Positions 26,193 through 36,003 of a DNA stretch of 64,000 nt are shown here, piece by piece. Within the stretch, counting starts at the first letter, position 1. The number at the start of each line of letters is the position of its first letter. A model generated the notes under the pieces. It saw only the letters and a list, made by a program, of their open reading frames with translations, had not been told where the DNA came from and did no database searches. A program made the translations under genes and the position numbers. Source of the DNA: Brachybacterium vulturis (GTDB taxonomy: Bacteria > Actinomycetota > Actinomycetes > Actinomycetales > Dermabacteraceae); assembly GCF_002407185.1 (NCBI RefSeq), contig NZ_CP023563.1, positions 3,162,001 through 3,226,000 on the forward strand, read 5' to 3'.

Positions 26193-26611
26193 GACGCGGT
26201 CATGTCCTTCCGGGGCCGGATGCGCTCCTGCCAGGAGTGCGCAGTGTTCACAGGGTTCGAGTGAGCTCGGGGGCGCCGGGGTCGACGCGGCAACGAGGAT
26301 CGCCGGTGCATACTGTAGCGCCCGCCGGCCGGTCGCACGGTGAGCGCCGGTGTCATCCAGCACGGCCGAGCCCGCTGCCCGCAGCGGAGTCGAGGACGGT
26401 TCGCCGCCGGCCGCCACCGTGACCGGCTCACCAGGCGCCGACCGCTGCAGCGATGCAGAGTTGTGACGAAGGTCCGACGGTTCTCCATATCGTGGGATAT
26501 TGCCCCTCCGTTAGTCTGAGAGACAAGGCGGCGCCGGGGAGGGACCCCTGTGCCCTCCCGCATACACCAGCGGGGGCAGTCACGACGGCCGCCGAGAACG
26601 GATCTGTTTCC
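26193..26611. other. divergent intergenic region between ribF and the L,D-transpeptidase gene
   Basis: There is no convincing gene in these 419 bases. On the minus strand TACAGT (26317-26312) could be a ribF -10 box. On the plus strand TAGTCT (26512-26517) could be the transpeptidase -10 box, giving a leader of about 90 nt. That leader holds two overlapping stems: GGGAGGG 26537-26543 with CCCTCCC 26553-26559, and CCCGC 26557-26561 with GCGGG 26570-26574. They share bases and so exclude each other. No known riboswitch motif was recognised. Confidence 0.5.
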
Positions 26612-28138
26612 ATGACGAACGTGACCGATGGGGCCGCGCCGGGCGGCCCGTCCCGACCCACCGGCCGTCACAGCCGTCGCCGAGCAGCACTCCTGCTGGT
26701 GGCCGTCCTCGCCGTCATCGCCGTCGTCCTCGCCGGCGGTGCGCTGGCCTACGCCAAGCAGTTCGAGGGCCGTGCGCTGCCGGGCACCACGGTGCTCGGT
26801 CAGGACGTCGCCGGCCAGACCCCGGAGGAGATCGCCGCACTGGTGGCCGAGCGGGGAGAAGGGGTGACGGTCACCGTCACCGCCGGGGACCAGCAGCTCG
26901 ACAAGAGCCTCGCAGATCTCGGCGTGAGCGTCGATGCAGCCGCCACCGCGCAGGCCGCCGTCGACCGCGACGACTCCTTCGCGGGCGTGCTCGCCTCGAC
27001 CTGGTCGGGCGAATTCGTCGTGGAACCGGTCGTGACCGTCGACCGGACAGCGACCGCGGCCTTCGCCGAGGGCCTCGTGCCCGAGGACCGGACGAACCCG
27101 GTCAACGCCTCGGTCACCTTCGACGAGGATGCCCGGACCTGGACCACCGAGCCCGGCCGCAACGGCCAGGGCGTCGACCCGGAGCCCCTGGTCGCCGCGG
27201 TGACCGAGAACGCCGCCGCACTCGAGGACTTCGCCGTCGAGCAGCCCATCGAGGAGATCGCCCCGGCGATCACCACCGACGAGGCGGAGGAGGTCGTCGG
27301 CTCCATCTCCACCCTGCTCGAGCAGCCGATGTCGATCACCGGCGCCGACGGCGAGACCCACGAGGTCTCCCCTGAGCGCCGCAACGACTGGATCTCCGTG
27401 GCCCCTGCCGAGGACGGCCAGTCGCTGCACATCGTCGTGGACGAGGAGTCCGTGCGCGAGTGGGTCGCTGCCCGCGCCGAGCAGGATGCCGTCGAGGCGG
27501 AGGACGGGATCGAACAGGTCGACGAGAACGGCGAGGTCGTCAAGGTCGTGGCCGAGAAGCAGGACGGCCTGAAGATCACCAACACCGACGCGATCGCGGA
27601 ACAGCTGATCACCGCGCTGAAGGGCATCACGCCCCTCGAGGCCGCCTTCGAGTCGACGACGATCGAGGCCGAGGTCGAGCAGGTGGACGCTCCCGAGCCC
27701 GAGAAGGAGAAGGCCGCGGACGGGGAGAAGAGCACGGTCCCGGCGAATCCGACCGGCGAGAAGTGGATCGACGTCGATCTCTCCCAGAAGACCGTCACCG
27801 CCTACGTGGGCGACACCCCGGTGTGGGGCCCGCGTGCGATGGTCGACGGCAAGCCCGGCAACGAGACCGTCACCGGCACCTACGAGATCTACCTGCGCTA
27901 TGAGCGCCAGGACATGACCAACGCGGCGTACTACCCCGAGGATCACCCGAAGTACTACCTCACCGAGGACGTCCCGTGGGTGCAGTACTTCCACCGCGGA
28001 TTCGGTTTCCACGGTGCGCCGTGGCGCTCCTCCTTCGGGTACTCCGGTTCGCACGGCTGCATCAACATGCCGGTCTCCGATGCGAAGTGGCTGTACGACT
28101 GGGCGAGCATCGGCACCAAGACCGTGGTCCACTACTGA
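26612..28138 (+). CDS. L,D-transpeptidase (YkuD) with putative peptidoglycan-binding domain
   Basis: A membrane-anchored enzyme that makes 3-3 cross-links in peptidoglycan, or attaches molecules to it. It has 508 residues. A basic N-terminus (RPTGRHSRRR) is followed by one transmembrane helix (about 28-48). A repeated extracytoplasmic region with two PG_binding_4-like domains (about 55-390) follows. The C-terminal YkuD domain (about 395-508) carries the catalytic set GFHG followed by SHGC at 480-483, with C483 as nucleophile. It is acidic overall. The ATG at 26612 has only a weak ribosome binding site. The frame is open upstream but non-conserved. It ends convergently with truB. Confidence 0.92.
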   Translation: MTNVTDGAAPGGPSRPTGRHSRRRAALLLVAVLAVIAVVLAGGALAYAKQFEGRALPGTTVLGQDVAGQTPEEIAALVAERGEGVTVTVTAGDQQLDKSLADLGVSVDAAATAQAAVDRDDSFAGVLASTWSGEFVVEPVVTVDRTATAAFAEGLVPEDRTNPVNASVTFDEDARTWTTEPGRNGQGVDPEPLVAAVTENAAALEDFAVEQPIEEIAPAITTDEAEEVVGSISTLLEQPMSITGADGETHEVSPERRNDWISVAPAEDGQSLHIVVDEESVREWVAARAEQDAVEAEDGIEQVDENGEVVKVVAEKQDGLKITNTDAIAEQLITALKGITPLEAAFESTTIEAEVEQVDAPEPEKEKAADGEKSTVPANPTGEKWIDVDLSQKTVTAYVGDTPVWGPRAMVDGKPGNETVTGTYEIYLRYERQDMTNAAYYPEDHPKYYLTEDVPWVQYFHRGFGFHGAPWRSSFGYSGSHGCINMPVSDAKWLYDWASIGTKTVVHY

Positions 28139-28169
28139 TCTGCAGATCATCCTGCCCCGAGGGCAGCTG

Positions 28170-28205
28170 ACGCGGGGCATCCACCGGCCGGTGGGTGCCC
28201 CGCGT
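28170..28205. terminator. bidirectional terminator between the L,D-transpeptidase gene and truB
   Basis: Two 18-nt arms (28170-28187 and 28188-28205) pair with only one G-T wobble. It lies in the gap between two convergent genes, 30 nt past the L,D-transpeptidase stop, and can form on both transcripts. No strong T-run follows on either side. Confidence 0.7.
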
Positions 28206-28282
28206 CGGTGGTCCCGGCGCCCAGCAGCGGCGCCTCGGCAGGACCCCGGCGGCGAGCCTCGGCGGGATCACGGGGCGGTGCC

Positions 28283-29233
28283 TCAGCAGCGCGCGTCGAC
28301 CGGGACCACCAGCAGGGGCCGCCAGGAGGAGCCGTCCTGCTGCAGGATCGCGATCAGGTGTCCGGCGGCGTCGAGAGCGGCGACCGGGCGGTCCCGCGCT
28401 TCGAGCTCGTGACGTCCGTGCGGTGCAGGGGCGGGTGCCACGACCGCGTCGGACCGGATCCGGCGTCCGGTGCCGAGCGCCTCGGCCTGCCCCTCATCGA
28501 CGGGCAGCGTGGGCAGCACCCGGGCGGCGATGGTGCCCAGGCCGTGCAGCGGCAGCTCGACGTCGTCCCCTTCGCCGCGCGCCGGGACGTGCAGCGCATC
28601 CTCGACGGTGAACGGCCCCACCGCCGTGCGCCGCAGCGCTGTGAGGTGGCCGCCCACGCCGTGCGCGGCGCCGAGATCACGTGCCAGGGCGCGCACATAG
28701 GTGCCCGAGGTGCAGTCGATCACGGCGTCCAGGTCGAGGAACGGGCCGTCGACGGACCGTCCCGTCACCGTGAAGCGGGAGATCCGCACCGGGCGGGCGG
28801 CGAGCTCGACGTCCTCCCCGGCCCGAGCCCGTGCATAGGCGCGCTTGCCGTCGATCTTGATGGCGCTGACGGTGGAGGGCACCTGTTCGATGTCGCCGCG
28901 CAGGGCGCTCAGCGACTGCTCGATCCGGTCCTCGGACAGGACGCCGGCGTCGGCCACGTCGCCCAGCGGCTCCCCCTCGCGATCATCCGTGGTGGTGGCC
29001 CGGCCCAGCCGGATCGTCGCCCGGTAGGTCTTGTCCAGTCCCACCAGGTAGGTGAGCAGGCGCGTGCCCTGTCCGATGCCGAGCATCAGCAGCCCCGTCG
29101 CCATCGGGTCGAGGGTCCCCGCATGACCGACCTTCTTCGTGCCCAGCAGCCACCGGACCCGCGCGACCACGTCGTGGCTGGTGCGCTCCGGGGCCTTGTC
29201 GACCAGGAGGATGCCGTGCGGGGCTGTGCTCAC
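28283..29233 (-). CDS. truB: tRNA pseudouridine(55) synthase
   Basis: Makes the conserved pseudouridine 55 in the T-loop of tRNAs. It has 316 residues. The N-terminal motif HGILLVDKAPERTSHDVV is present. The catalytic D42 lies in GHAGTLDPMATG. The KTYRATIRLG and RYVRALARDLG-like stretches follow, with an actinobacterial C-terminal domain. It starts with a GTG overlapping the rbfA stop (GTGA). It is the last gene of the rimP-truB operon and ends toward a bidirectional hairpin. Confidence 0.96.
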   Translation of the reverse strand: MSTAPHGILLVDKAPERTSHDVVARVRWLLGTKKVGHAGTLDPMATGLLMLGIGQGTRLLTYLVGLDKTYRATIRLGRATTTDDREGEPLGDVADAGVLSEDRIEQSLSALRGDIEQVPSTVSAIKIDGKRAYARARAGEDVELAARPVRISRFTVTGRSVDGPFLDLDAVIDCTSGTYVRALARDLGAAHGVGGHLTALRRTAVGPFTVEDALHVPARGEGDDVELPLHGLGTIAARVLPTLPVDEGQAEALGTGRRIRSDAVVAPAPAPHGRHELEARDRPVAALDAAGHLIAILQQDGSSWRPLLVVPVDARC

Positions 29234-29709
29234 GCCTGCTCGCGGCCGAGGTCGTCGTCGGAGGGCACCGATCCGTCCTCCGGCTCCTCCTCACGCGGCT
29301 TGCGGTACGGGTCCGCCTCCCCGGCATAGGTGGCACCGGCCTTGGCCTGGTCGAGCTCGGCGTCGCGCCCACGGGCCTCGGTGAGCAGGTCCTCGATGAC
29401 GCGGGCGTTCTCGGGCACCGCATCGGCGATGAACTCGAGGGTCGGGGTCAGGCGCACGCCGGTCTGGCGGCCCACCTCGCGACGGAGCATGCCGGTGGCG
29501 CTGACCAGCGCTGCACCGGTCTCCTCCCGCTCCTCGTCGGTGCCGAAGACGGTGTAGAAGAGGGTGGCGTGCTGGAGGTCGCCGCTGACGCGCACATCGG
29601 TGATGGTCACGAACCCGAGGCGCGGGTCCTTGACGCGGTTGTCGAGCATGGTCGCGACGATGACCTTGATGCGGTCGGCGAGCTTGAGGGCGCGGGGGTT
29701 GTCGTTCAT
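29230..29709 (-). CDS. rbfA: 30S ribosome-binding factor A
   Basis: Cold-shock and late 30S assembly factor that binds near helix 1 of 16S rRNA. It has 159 residues. The KH-like fold covers residues 5-115 (RALKLADRIKVIVATMLD, then DPRLGFVTITDVRVSGDL). The last 40 residues are charged and probably disordered. Its ATG overlaps the TGA of the upstream methyltransferase (ATGA), and its own stop overlaps truB. The frame extends upstream to 29997 only as a shadow of the methyltransferase. Confidence 0.96.
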   Translation of the reverse strand: MNDNPRALKLADRIKVIVATMLDNRVKDPRLGFVTITDVRVSGDLQHATLFYTVFGTDEEREETGAALVSATGMLRREVGRQTGVRLTPTLEFIADAVPENARVIEDLLTEARGRDAELDQAKAGATYAGEADPYRKPREEEPEDGSVPSDDDLGREQA

Positions 29710-30860
29710 GAGATCTCGTTCTCCTGATCGGCGGCGAGAGCGGAGAGCTGCTCGACGCGGGGGTGGTTCGTGGGGACCGCGAGCAGGATGTCGCGGTCGA
29801 TGGACTGGTCGACCCGGTGGCGGAAGGCGCCGTCGGTGCTGAGCACCCGCAGCCCGGACTCGGCGAGCACCGCGGAGGCCTGGTCGTGATCGAGGGTGCG
29901 GCGGTTCACGGCGAGGGCGATCCCGGCCCCGTCCCGCAGCAGTCGGCGCCACCCCGGGGCCGCGGCGCGCAGCACCTCCAGGGGGGAGCGCCGCCATGCC
30001 CCATCGGCGCGGGAGCCGTGCTGGACACCGTAGGGCAGATCGGCGACCAGGGCATCCACCGAGGCGGCCGGCAGCAGCTGTCCCAACCGGGCGGTGTCGC
30101 AGCCGAGCACGGTGAGGCGCTGGCCGCCGCCGGCGCGCAGGGTCTGCTTGTCCGGAGCGAGCTCCGCCTCGAACCGGGTTCCCAGCTGTTCGCCGTGCAC
30201 GGTGAGCCGGGTGCTGTCCAGCGTGTGCTTGAGGCGGTGGTCCCGCAGCCAGGTGCCCAGGAACGCGCGATAGGCCTCGACGTCCTTGCGATCGATCTCG
30301 GCGCCGACGGGGCTCAGACCCAGGCGCAGGGCACGGTTGAGGGTGGTGCCGCGACCGCAGAGCGGGTCGAGCAGCGACAGGGTGCCGTCGAACAGCCCGG
30401 CACGTCGGGTCGACAGGGCCGCGGCGAGGTTGATCAGCAGGGCGGTGAACTGCTCGTTGGTCTTGCCGGGATAGCGCAGGATCGTCTCCAGATCCGCGGG
30501 ATGGTGCAGGAGGCCGGGCAGATCACGGGGGCGCAGCAGCGGCGCGGTCGGCACCGCGGAGCCCGCGGCCGCCTCCTCGATCACGTCCAGCACGCCGAGC
30601 GTGGCGGACAGCGATGCCAGCAGCCGGACCGTGGTGGCAGCGGAGGCGCTGTCGGCCGCCGTGGCGCGGGTGGAGGAGTCCTCCTCGGTGCGCACCTCGA
30701 GAGCGTCCATGCCGCTGACCATGCGCTCGCGCACGACGGGTGCGGCTCCCTGGTGGGCGCCGAGCACCCAGTGCGCCTCCGCGAGCGCAAGAGCACCCGC
30801 GGCCTGCGCGTAGACGCGGTTGGCCGAGGGTGCTCGCAGGGCGAGGGACACCTGGGTCAT
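29706..30860 (-). CDS. Trm11/TrmG10-like SAM-dependent RNA methyltransferase
   Basis: A 384-residue methyltransferase. The SAM-binding motif LLDPLCGRGTTLNRAL (about 163-178) and the N-methyltransferase motif ADLPYG (about 271-276) match the UPF0020/Trm11-TrmG10 group, which methylates guanine N2 in tRNA or rRNA. The N-terminal 130 residues do not show a clear THUMP domain and are Ala-rich. It lies between infB and rbfA, where most bacteria have no such gene. It overlaps rbfA by ATGA, so it is co-translated with ribosome-maturation genes. A perfect hairpin separates it from infB. The RNA target is unknown. Confidence 0.82.
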   Translation of the reverse strand: MTQVSLALRAPSANRVYAQAAGALALAEAHWVLGAHQGAAPVVRERMVSGMDALEVRTEEDSSTRATAADSASAATTVRLLASLSATLGVLDVIEEAAAGSAVPTAPLLRPRDLPGLLHHPADLETILRYPGKTNEQFTALLINLAAALSTRRAGLFDGTLSLLDPLCGRGTTLNRALRLGLSPVGAEIDRKDVEAYRAFLGTWLRDHRLKHTLDSTRLTVHGEQLGTRFEAELAPDKQTLRAGGGQRLTVLGCDTARLGQLLPAASVDALVADLPYGVQHGSRADGAWRRSPLEVLRAAAPGWRRLLRDGAGIALAVNRRTLDHDQASAVLAESGLRVLSTDGAFRHRVDQSIDRDILLAVPTNHPRVEQLSALAADQENEIS

Positions 30861-30884
30861 CGTGGTCTCCTCCCCCGCCGGGTG

Positions 30885-30916
30885 GCGTCCGGGCGTCCCG
30901 CAGGACGCCCGGACGC
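30885..30916 (-). terminator. hairpin after infB
   Basis: A perfect 14-bp stem (arms 30903-30916 and 30885-30898, loop of 4 nt) lies 8 nt past the infB stop and 24 nt before the methyltransferase start. With no T-run and genes continuing downstream, it may act as a partial terminator or as a 3' stabiliser within the operon. Confidence 0.6.
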
Positions 30917-30923
30917 TCCAGGA

Positions 30924-33764
30924 TCAGATGCGGGGCTTCTCCTGCATCTCGTAGGTGGTGATGTGGTCCTCGAGCTGGAGATCGTTGTACGAGCCCAGGT
31001 TGATACCGCACTCGTACCCGTCGCGGACCTCGGTGACATCATCCTTGAACCGGCGCAGGCCGGCCACCTCGATGTTCTCGGCGACCACCACACCGTTGCG
31101 GGTGATGCGCGCCTTCGCACCGCGCTTGATGATGCCGCTGCGCACGATCGAACCGGCGATGTTGCCGAACTTGGAGGAGCGGAAGATCTCGCGGATCTCC
31201 GCCGAACCGAGCTCGACCTCCTCGTACTCCGGCTTGAGCATGCCCTTGAGGGCGGACTCGACCTCGTCGATGGCGTTGTAGATGACCGAGTAGTACTTGA
31301 TCTCCACGCCTTCACGATCGGCGTAGTCCGCGTTCAGACCCTCCGCGCGGACGTTGTAGCCGATGATGACCGCGTTCGAGGCGACCGCGAGGTTGATGTT
31401 GTTCATCGTGATCGCACCGACGCCGCGGTCGATGATGCGCAGATCCACGCCCTCGCCGACCTCGATGCCCAGCAGCGACTCCTCGAGAGCCTCCACCGCA
31501 CCGGCGGCGTCGCCCTTGAGGATGAGGTTGAGGGTCTCGACCTTGCCGTCGGCCATGTGCTGGTTGATGTCCTCGAGGCTGATCCGCTTGCGGACCTTCG
31601 AGAGCGACGCGGCGCGCTTGGCGGCCTCGCGCTTCTCGGCGATCTGACGGGCGGTGCGCTCGTCCTGGGCGACCAGGAAGGAGTCACCGGCGCCGGGCAC
31701 CGAGGTCAGACCGAGCACCTGGACCGGACGGGACGGGCCCGCCTCGGTGACGGTGTCGCCGTTCTCGTCGAGCATCGCGCGGACACGGCCGTGGCCGCTG
31801 CCGCAGACGATCGCATCGCCGACCCGCAGGGTGCCCTGCTGGACCAGCACGGTGGCGACCGGGCCGCGACCCTTGTCGAGGTTCGCCTCGATGGACACGC
31901 CGCGCGCGTCCTTGTCCGGGTTCGCAGTGAGCTCGAGAGCGGCATCCGCGGTGAGCAGCACAGCCTCCAGCAGCGCCTCGATGTTGAGGTTCTCGCGAGC
32001 GGAGACGTCCACGAACATCGTGTCGCCGCCGTACTCCTCGGCGATCAGGTTGTACTCGGTCAGCTGCTGCCGGATCTTCTCCGGGTTGGCGTCGGGCTTG
32101 TCGACCTTGTTGACCGCGACCACGATCGGGACGTGCGCCGCCTGGGCGTGGTTGAGCGCCTCGATCGTCTGCGGCATCACGCCGTCGTCGGCGGCGACCA
32201 CCAGGATCGCGATGTCGGTGACGTCCGCACCGCGGGCACGCATGGCGGTGAACGCCTCGTGGCCCGGGGTGTCGATGAAGGTCAGTGCACGGTCCTGCTC
32301 CTCGTGCTCGACCTCCACCTGGTACGCACCGATGTGCTGGGTGATGCCGCCGGCCTCGCCGGCGCCCACCTTCGCCTTGCGGATCGTGTCCAGCAGGCGG
32401 GTCTTGCCGTGGTCGACATGGCCCATGACGGTGACGACGGGCGGGCGCGGCAGGCGGTCCGCGTCGTCCTCCTCGGCGAGCTCGGCGTCGAGATCGATGT
32501 CGAACTGCTCCAGCAGCTCGCGCTCCTCGTCCTCCGGGGAGACGATCTCGATCTTGTAGCCCAGCTCCTCGCCCAGCAGGCCGAAGGTGACCTCGTCGAG
32601 CGACTGGGTCGCGGTGGCCATCTCGCCCATCGCGAACATCACCGTGATCAGCGACGCGGGGTTGACATCGATGCGGTCGGCGAAGTCCGACAGTGACGCG
32701 CCGCGGCGCAGACGAACGGTCTGGCCGTTGCCGCGCGGGATCGAGACGCCACCCGGTGCGGGAGCCTGCTGCTGCTCGAATTCCTGACGCTTCGCGCGCT
32801 TCGACTTGCGCGAACGGGCCGGCTTGCCGCCGCGGCCGAAGGCACCCTGGGTGCTGCCGCGACCGCCACGGCCGCGAGGACCGCCGCCACCGCCGCCGGG
32901 ACGGCTGGGACCTCCCGGGCCACCGGGGCCGGGACGGCCGCCGCGACCGCGACCGCCGCCGCCCTGGTTGGCCTCGGTGAGACCACCGCTGGAGTGCTGA
33001 CGCATGATGCCGGGGGTCGGCATCCCGGGACGACCGCCGGCCGGACGCGGGGCGCCCTCACGAGGCGGACGGCCCGAGGCCTGGTCGCCGGCGGCAGGAC
33101 GGGGACGCTGGCCCGGACGGGGCATGCCCTGAGCGCTGGCGAAGGGGTTGTTCCCGGGACGGGGAGCTCCTTCACCGCGCGGCGGGCGACCGCCGCCCTG
33201 GCCCGGCTTGCGGGAACCGGGGCGGGGCATGCCCTGCGAGCTGGCGAAGGGGTTGTTGCCGGGACGGGCGCTGCCGGGACGGGGCGAGGGGCGCTCACCC
33301 CCGGGCTTCGGCGCGGGGACCGGCTTCTCGGCGCCCGGCTTCGGCGCGGGGGCCGGCTTCTCGGCACCGGGCTTCGGCGCCGGGGCCGGCCTCTCGGCGC
33401 CCGGTGTCGGTGCCGGAGCGGACTTCTCCGCCTTCTCCGCGGTCGGGGCGGGGGCGGCGGGCTCCTGGGGGGCGGACTCGGCCGGCTGCTTCGCGGCAGG
33501 CTTCATCCCCGGCTTGGGAGCGGACGCGCCACCGGGTTGGGGAGCGCCGGGGGTCTTGGAGGGCGCACCGGTGCCGCTCTTCGCTGCGGGAGCATCGGCA
33601 CCGCTCTTGGCGGGGAGCTCCTCACGCAGTCGGCGGGCGACGGGCGCTTCGATGGTCGAAGAGGCGGAGCGAACGAATTCGCCCATGTCCTGCAGCTTCT
33701 GCAGCACTGCCTTGCTCGGGTGTCCGAGCTCCTTGGCGAGCTCGTGGACGCGGACCTTAGCCAC
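30924..33764 (-). CDS. infB: translation initiation factor IF-2
   Basis: GTPase that places initiator tRNA on the 30S subunit. It has 946 residues. The N-terminal IF2N motif (residues 1-50) is followed by a 330-residue Pro/Ala/Gly/Arg-rich linker. This linker has visible internal repeats: [10 protein letters not shown] units and two copies of [13 protein letters not shown] second IF2N domain follows at about 330-390. The GTPase domain has GHVDHGKT at about 448-455, DTPGHE and NKVDK, followed by domains II-IV. It starts with a GTG preceded by AGGAG. Such long linkers are normal for Actinobacteria. Confidence 0.97.
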   Translation of the reverse strand: MAKVRVHELAKELGHPSKAVLQKLQDMGEFVRSASSTIEAPVARRLREELPAKSGADAPAAKSGTGAPSKTPGAPQPGGASAPKPGMKPAAKQPAESAPQEPAAPAPTAEKAEKSAPAPTPGAERPAPAPKPGAEKPAPAPKPGAEKPVPAPKPGGERPSPRPGSARPGNNPFASSQGMPRPGSRKPGQGGGRPPRGEGAPRPGNNPFASAQGMPRPGQRPRPAAGDQASGRPPREGAPRPAGGRPGMPTPGIMRQHSSGGLTEANQGGGGRGRGGRPGPGGPGGPSRPGGGGGGPRGRGGRGSTQGAFGRGGKPARSRKSKRAKRQEFEQQQAPAPGGVSIPRGNGQTVRLRRGASLSDFADRIDVNPASLITVMFAMGEMATATQSLDEVTFGLLGEELGYKIEIVSPEDEERELLEQFDIDLDAELAEEDDADRLPRPPVVTVMGHVDHGKTRLLDTIRKAKVGAGEAGGITQHIGAYQVEVEHEEQDRALTFIDTPGHEAFTAMRARGADVTDIAILVVAADDGVMPQTIEALNHAQAAHVPIVVAVNKVDKPDANPEKIRQQLTEYNLIAEEYGGDTMFVDVSARENLNIEALLEAVLLTADAALELTANPDKDARGVSIEANLDKGRGPVATVLVQQGTLRVGDAIVCGSGHGRVRAMLDENGDTVTEAGPSRPVQVLGLTSVPGAGDSFLVAQDERTARQIAEKREAAKRAASLSKVRKRISLEDINQHMADGKVETLNLILKGDAAGAVEALEESLLGIEVGEGVDLRIIDRGVGAITMNNINLAVASNAVIIGYNVRAEGLNADYADREGVEIKYYSVIYNAIDEVESALKGMLKPEYEEVELGSAEIREIFRSSKFGNIAGSIVRSGIIKRGAKARITRNGVVVAENIEVAGLRRFKDDVTEVRDGYECGINLGSYNDLQLEDHITTYEMQEKPRI

Positions 33765-33859
33765 ATTTCTCCTGTCTCGGTCCGGCCGACAAGAGGGCTC
33801 GGACCACTAATTCCTGAAGGTGCTCATTGGTGAGTACTCATCGGATGTCCATGGTTCTT

Positions 33860-34162
33860 CTACCTGTTCCACGTTCGGGTGAAATCGGGGTTCTCGAGCG
33901 ACTGGGCGAGGAGCCCGGTGTCGACCGGCCCCCGGAACGACCGGGGGAAACCGCCTCGCCGGAGGGCGAGCTCGAGACATGACGCGGCGGGATGGAGCCA
34001 CGATCCGCGGCCGGGGGCCGACCCCGAGGGGTCGACGCGGACTCGCGGAGCGGCACCGCCGGGAGCAGGCTCCCGGACCAGACGCACCAGGTCGTCGCGC
34101 GGGGCCACCTGGTGGCAGCCGACGCACGTGCGCTCGGGACGATGGGAGGAGCGGGTGACCAT
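33860..34162 (-). CDS. YlxR (DUF448) RNA-binding protein
   Basis: A 100-residue protein of the YlxR/RnpM family. These are small basic proteins encoded between nusA and infB in Gram-positive bacteria. The signature ERTCVGC (C13, C16), the RLVREP segment and the GRGSWLHP segment are present. Work on relatives suggests RNA binding or modulation of RNase P. The ATG at 34162 is preceded by a strong GGAGGTGGAGGA. A TACACT sequence at 34256-34251 might add a promoter within the 141-base gap after nusA. Confidence 0.92.
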   Translation of the reverse strand: MVTRSSHRPERTCVGCHQVAPRDDLVRLVREPAPGGAAPRVRVDPSGSAPGRGSWLHPAASCLELALRRGGFPRSFRGPVDTGLLAQSLENPDFTRTWNR

Positions 34163-34303
34163 TCCTCCACCTCCGTTCCGTGCGCTTCCGCTCGGACAGC
34201 CGGCACGATCGATCGACGATGCGTGCCGTCACCCGGCGAACAGCCTCCCCAGTGTAGCGGACCATCCACGCACCTCCAGCAGCGGGGAGGCGTGGGACAC
34301 ACC

Positions 34304-35290
34304 TCAGTCGGCGGGTGCCGGCTCCGGTGCGCTGTCGGACCGGATGTCGATCTTCCAGCCGGTCAGCTTGGCGGCGAGCCGGGCGTTCTGCCCGTCCTTG
34401 CCGATCGCGAGGGAGAGCTGCGTCTCGGGCACCACGGCGCGTGCCGAGCGGCCGACCTCGTCGAGCACCGTCACGCTGGTCACCCGCGACGGCGAGAGGG
34501 CATTGGTGATGTAGGTGGCGGGGTCCTCGTCGAAGTCGACGATGTCGATCTTCTCGCCGCCCAGCTCGTTCATCACCGCACGCACCCGGGCCCCCATCGG
34601 GCCGATGCAGGAGCCCTTGGCGTTGACACCGGACACGGTCGCCCGCACGGACATCTTGGTGCGGTGGCCGGCCTCCCGGGCGAGGCCCGCGATCTCGACC
34701 GTGCCGTCGGCGACCTCGGGGACCTCGAGGTCGAACAGGCGGCGCACCAGGTTCGGGTGCGAGCGCGACAGCGTGATCTGCGGGCCCTTCGGGCCGCGCC
34801 GCGCCTCGGTGACGTAGGCCCGCAGCCGACGGCCGTGCGAGTAGTCCTCGCCCGGCACCCGCTCGTGCGGGGGCAGCACGGCCTCGACCTCGCCGAGGTC
34901 GACCAGCACCATCCGCGGGTCACGGCCCTGCTGGATGATGCCGGAGACGATCTGATCGGCCCTGTCGGCGTACTCCCCGAGCACCGCCTCGTCCTCCAGG
35001 TCGCGGATGCGCTGGAAGATCACCTGGCGGGCGGTCGAGGCGGCGACGCGTCCGAAGTTCTCGGGGGTGTCGTCCCACTCCTCCAGCACGATGCCCTCGC
35101 CGTCGCGCTCGCGGGCGATCACGGCGACCTCCCCGGTGCTGTCGTCGATGAGCACCTCGGAGTCCCGCACCGGGTGGTCGGTGTGGAGGTAGGCGGCGTG
35201 CAGCGCCGAGCGGATCGCGTCCAGCAGCACGGGCAGGCTGATCTCGCGCTCACGTTCGAGGGCCCGCAGGGCACCCATATCGATGTCCAT
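34304..35290 (-). CDS. nusA: transcription termination/antitermination protein NusA
   Basis: RNA polymerase-binding factor for pausing, termination and rRNA antitermination. It has 328 residues: an N-terminal RNAP-binding domain (1-105), S1 (about 110-180), and KH1 and KH2 (about 200-315, including GACIGPMG-like [13 protein letters not shown] and [13 protein letters not shown]). It lacks the acidic C-terminal repeats of E. coli NusA, as is usual in Gram-positives. The start ATG at 35290 follows AAGGAG and lies one base after the rimP stop. An internal ATG at codon 5 is possible but less well spaced. Confidence 0.97.
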   Translation of the reverse strand: MDIDMGALRALEREREISLPVLLDAIRSALHAAYLHTDHPVRDSEVLIDDSTGEVAVIARERDGEGIVLEEWDDTPENFGRVAASTARQVIFQRIRDLEDEAVLGEYADRADQIVSGIIQQGRDPRMVLVDLGEVEAVLPPHERVPGEDYSHGRRLRAYVTEARRGPKGPQITLSRSHPNLVRRLFDLEVPEVADGTVEIAGLAREAGHRTKMSVRATVSGVNAKGSCIGPMGARVRAVMNELGGEKIDIVDFDEDPATYITNALSPSRVTSVTVLDEVGRSARAVVPETQLSLAIGKDGQNARLAAKLTGWKIDIRSDSAPEPAPAD

Positions 35291-35291
35291 C

Positions 35292-35888
35292 TCAGCTCTC
35301 CTTCTGTGCGGCCGGGTGGTCCGCAGCGGTGGTCTCGGCATCAGCGAGCAGCTGCGCGAGGTCGGCGGGCGGGTCGAACTCGACCTCGACCCGGGCGGTG
35401 GTGACCTCGGCGATCGGGATCACCGGGCGTTCGGGGGTGCCCTGGGGCAGCTTCAGCGGGCGGCCGCGGTCATCGCGACCGGGCTCCTGACGCAGGTGCA
35501 GGTCCTCGCCGTGCACGGCGAGCAGCCGGGCCCGGTAGCGGGTGCCGTCGACGGTGTCCAGTGCCAGCAGGCGGCCGCGGGAACGGCGGAAGTGACGCCG
35601 CTCCGTCAGTGCGCGATCCACGCCCGGGGTGGTGACCTCGAGCAGCACCGGGGCGCTGCCCAGCACGGCGTCGTCGGCGTCCACCGCCTCGGAGAGCGCC
35701 CGCGAGGCATCGGCGACGGCATCGAGATCCGCGCTGCCCAGCTGGTCCTCGGGGAGATCCACGACGAGGCGCACCTGCGGCATCCCGCTGCTGCGGCGGA
35801 TCTCGACGTCCTCGAGCACGAGCCCGTGGGCGTCCAGCACCCGGGTCGCCGTCTCCCGCAGGATGGTCTGGTCGTCGAGTGCGCTCAT
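35292..35888 (-). CDS. rimP: ribosome maturation factor RimP
   Basis: Needed for 30S assembly, upstream of nusA in nearly all bacteria. It has 198 residues: an N-terminal alpha/beta domain (about 5-90) and a C-terminal SH3-like domain (about 95-180), with the VSSPGVDR-like [10 protein letters not shown] motif between them. The ATG at 35888 has AGGAGG upstream. The frame continues to 35954 but without support. It is the first gene of the operon to truB, and divergent from the ferritin-like lipoprotein gene. Confidence 0.94.
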   Translation of the reverse strand: MSALDDQTILRETATRVLDAHGLVLEDVEIRRSSGMPQVRLVVDLPEDQLGSADLDAVADASRALSEAVDADDAVLGSAPVLLEVTTPGVDRALTERRHFRRSRGRLLALDTVDGTRYRARLLAVHGEDLHLRQEPGRDDRGRPLKLPQGTPERPVIPIAEVTTARVEVEFDPPADLAQLLADAETTAADHPAAQKES

Positions 35889-36003
35889 GGCCCGCACGCC
35901 TCCTGCTGCTATGGGTGTCTGTGGTGCCCGGGACGTCCCCCGGGGCGATGGCACCAGGATAGTGGCCGCGGCCGGTCCGTGCCTCCACCCGGGTCGCCGA
36001 TGC

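Noticed and set aside
26193..26611. c-di-AMP (ydaO) riboswitch upstream of the cell-wall transpeptidase
   Set aside because: None of the conserved ydaO sequence blocks could be found by eye. Only generic GC stems are present.
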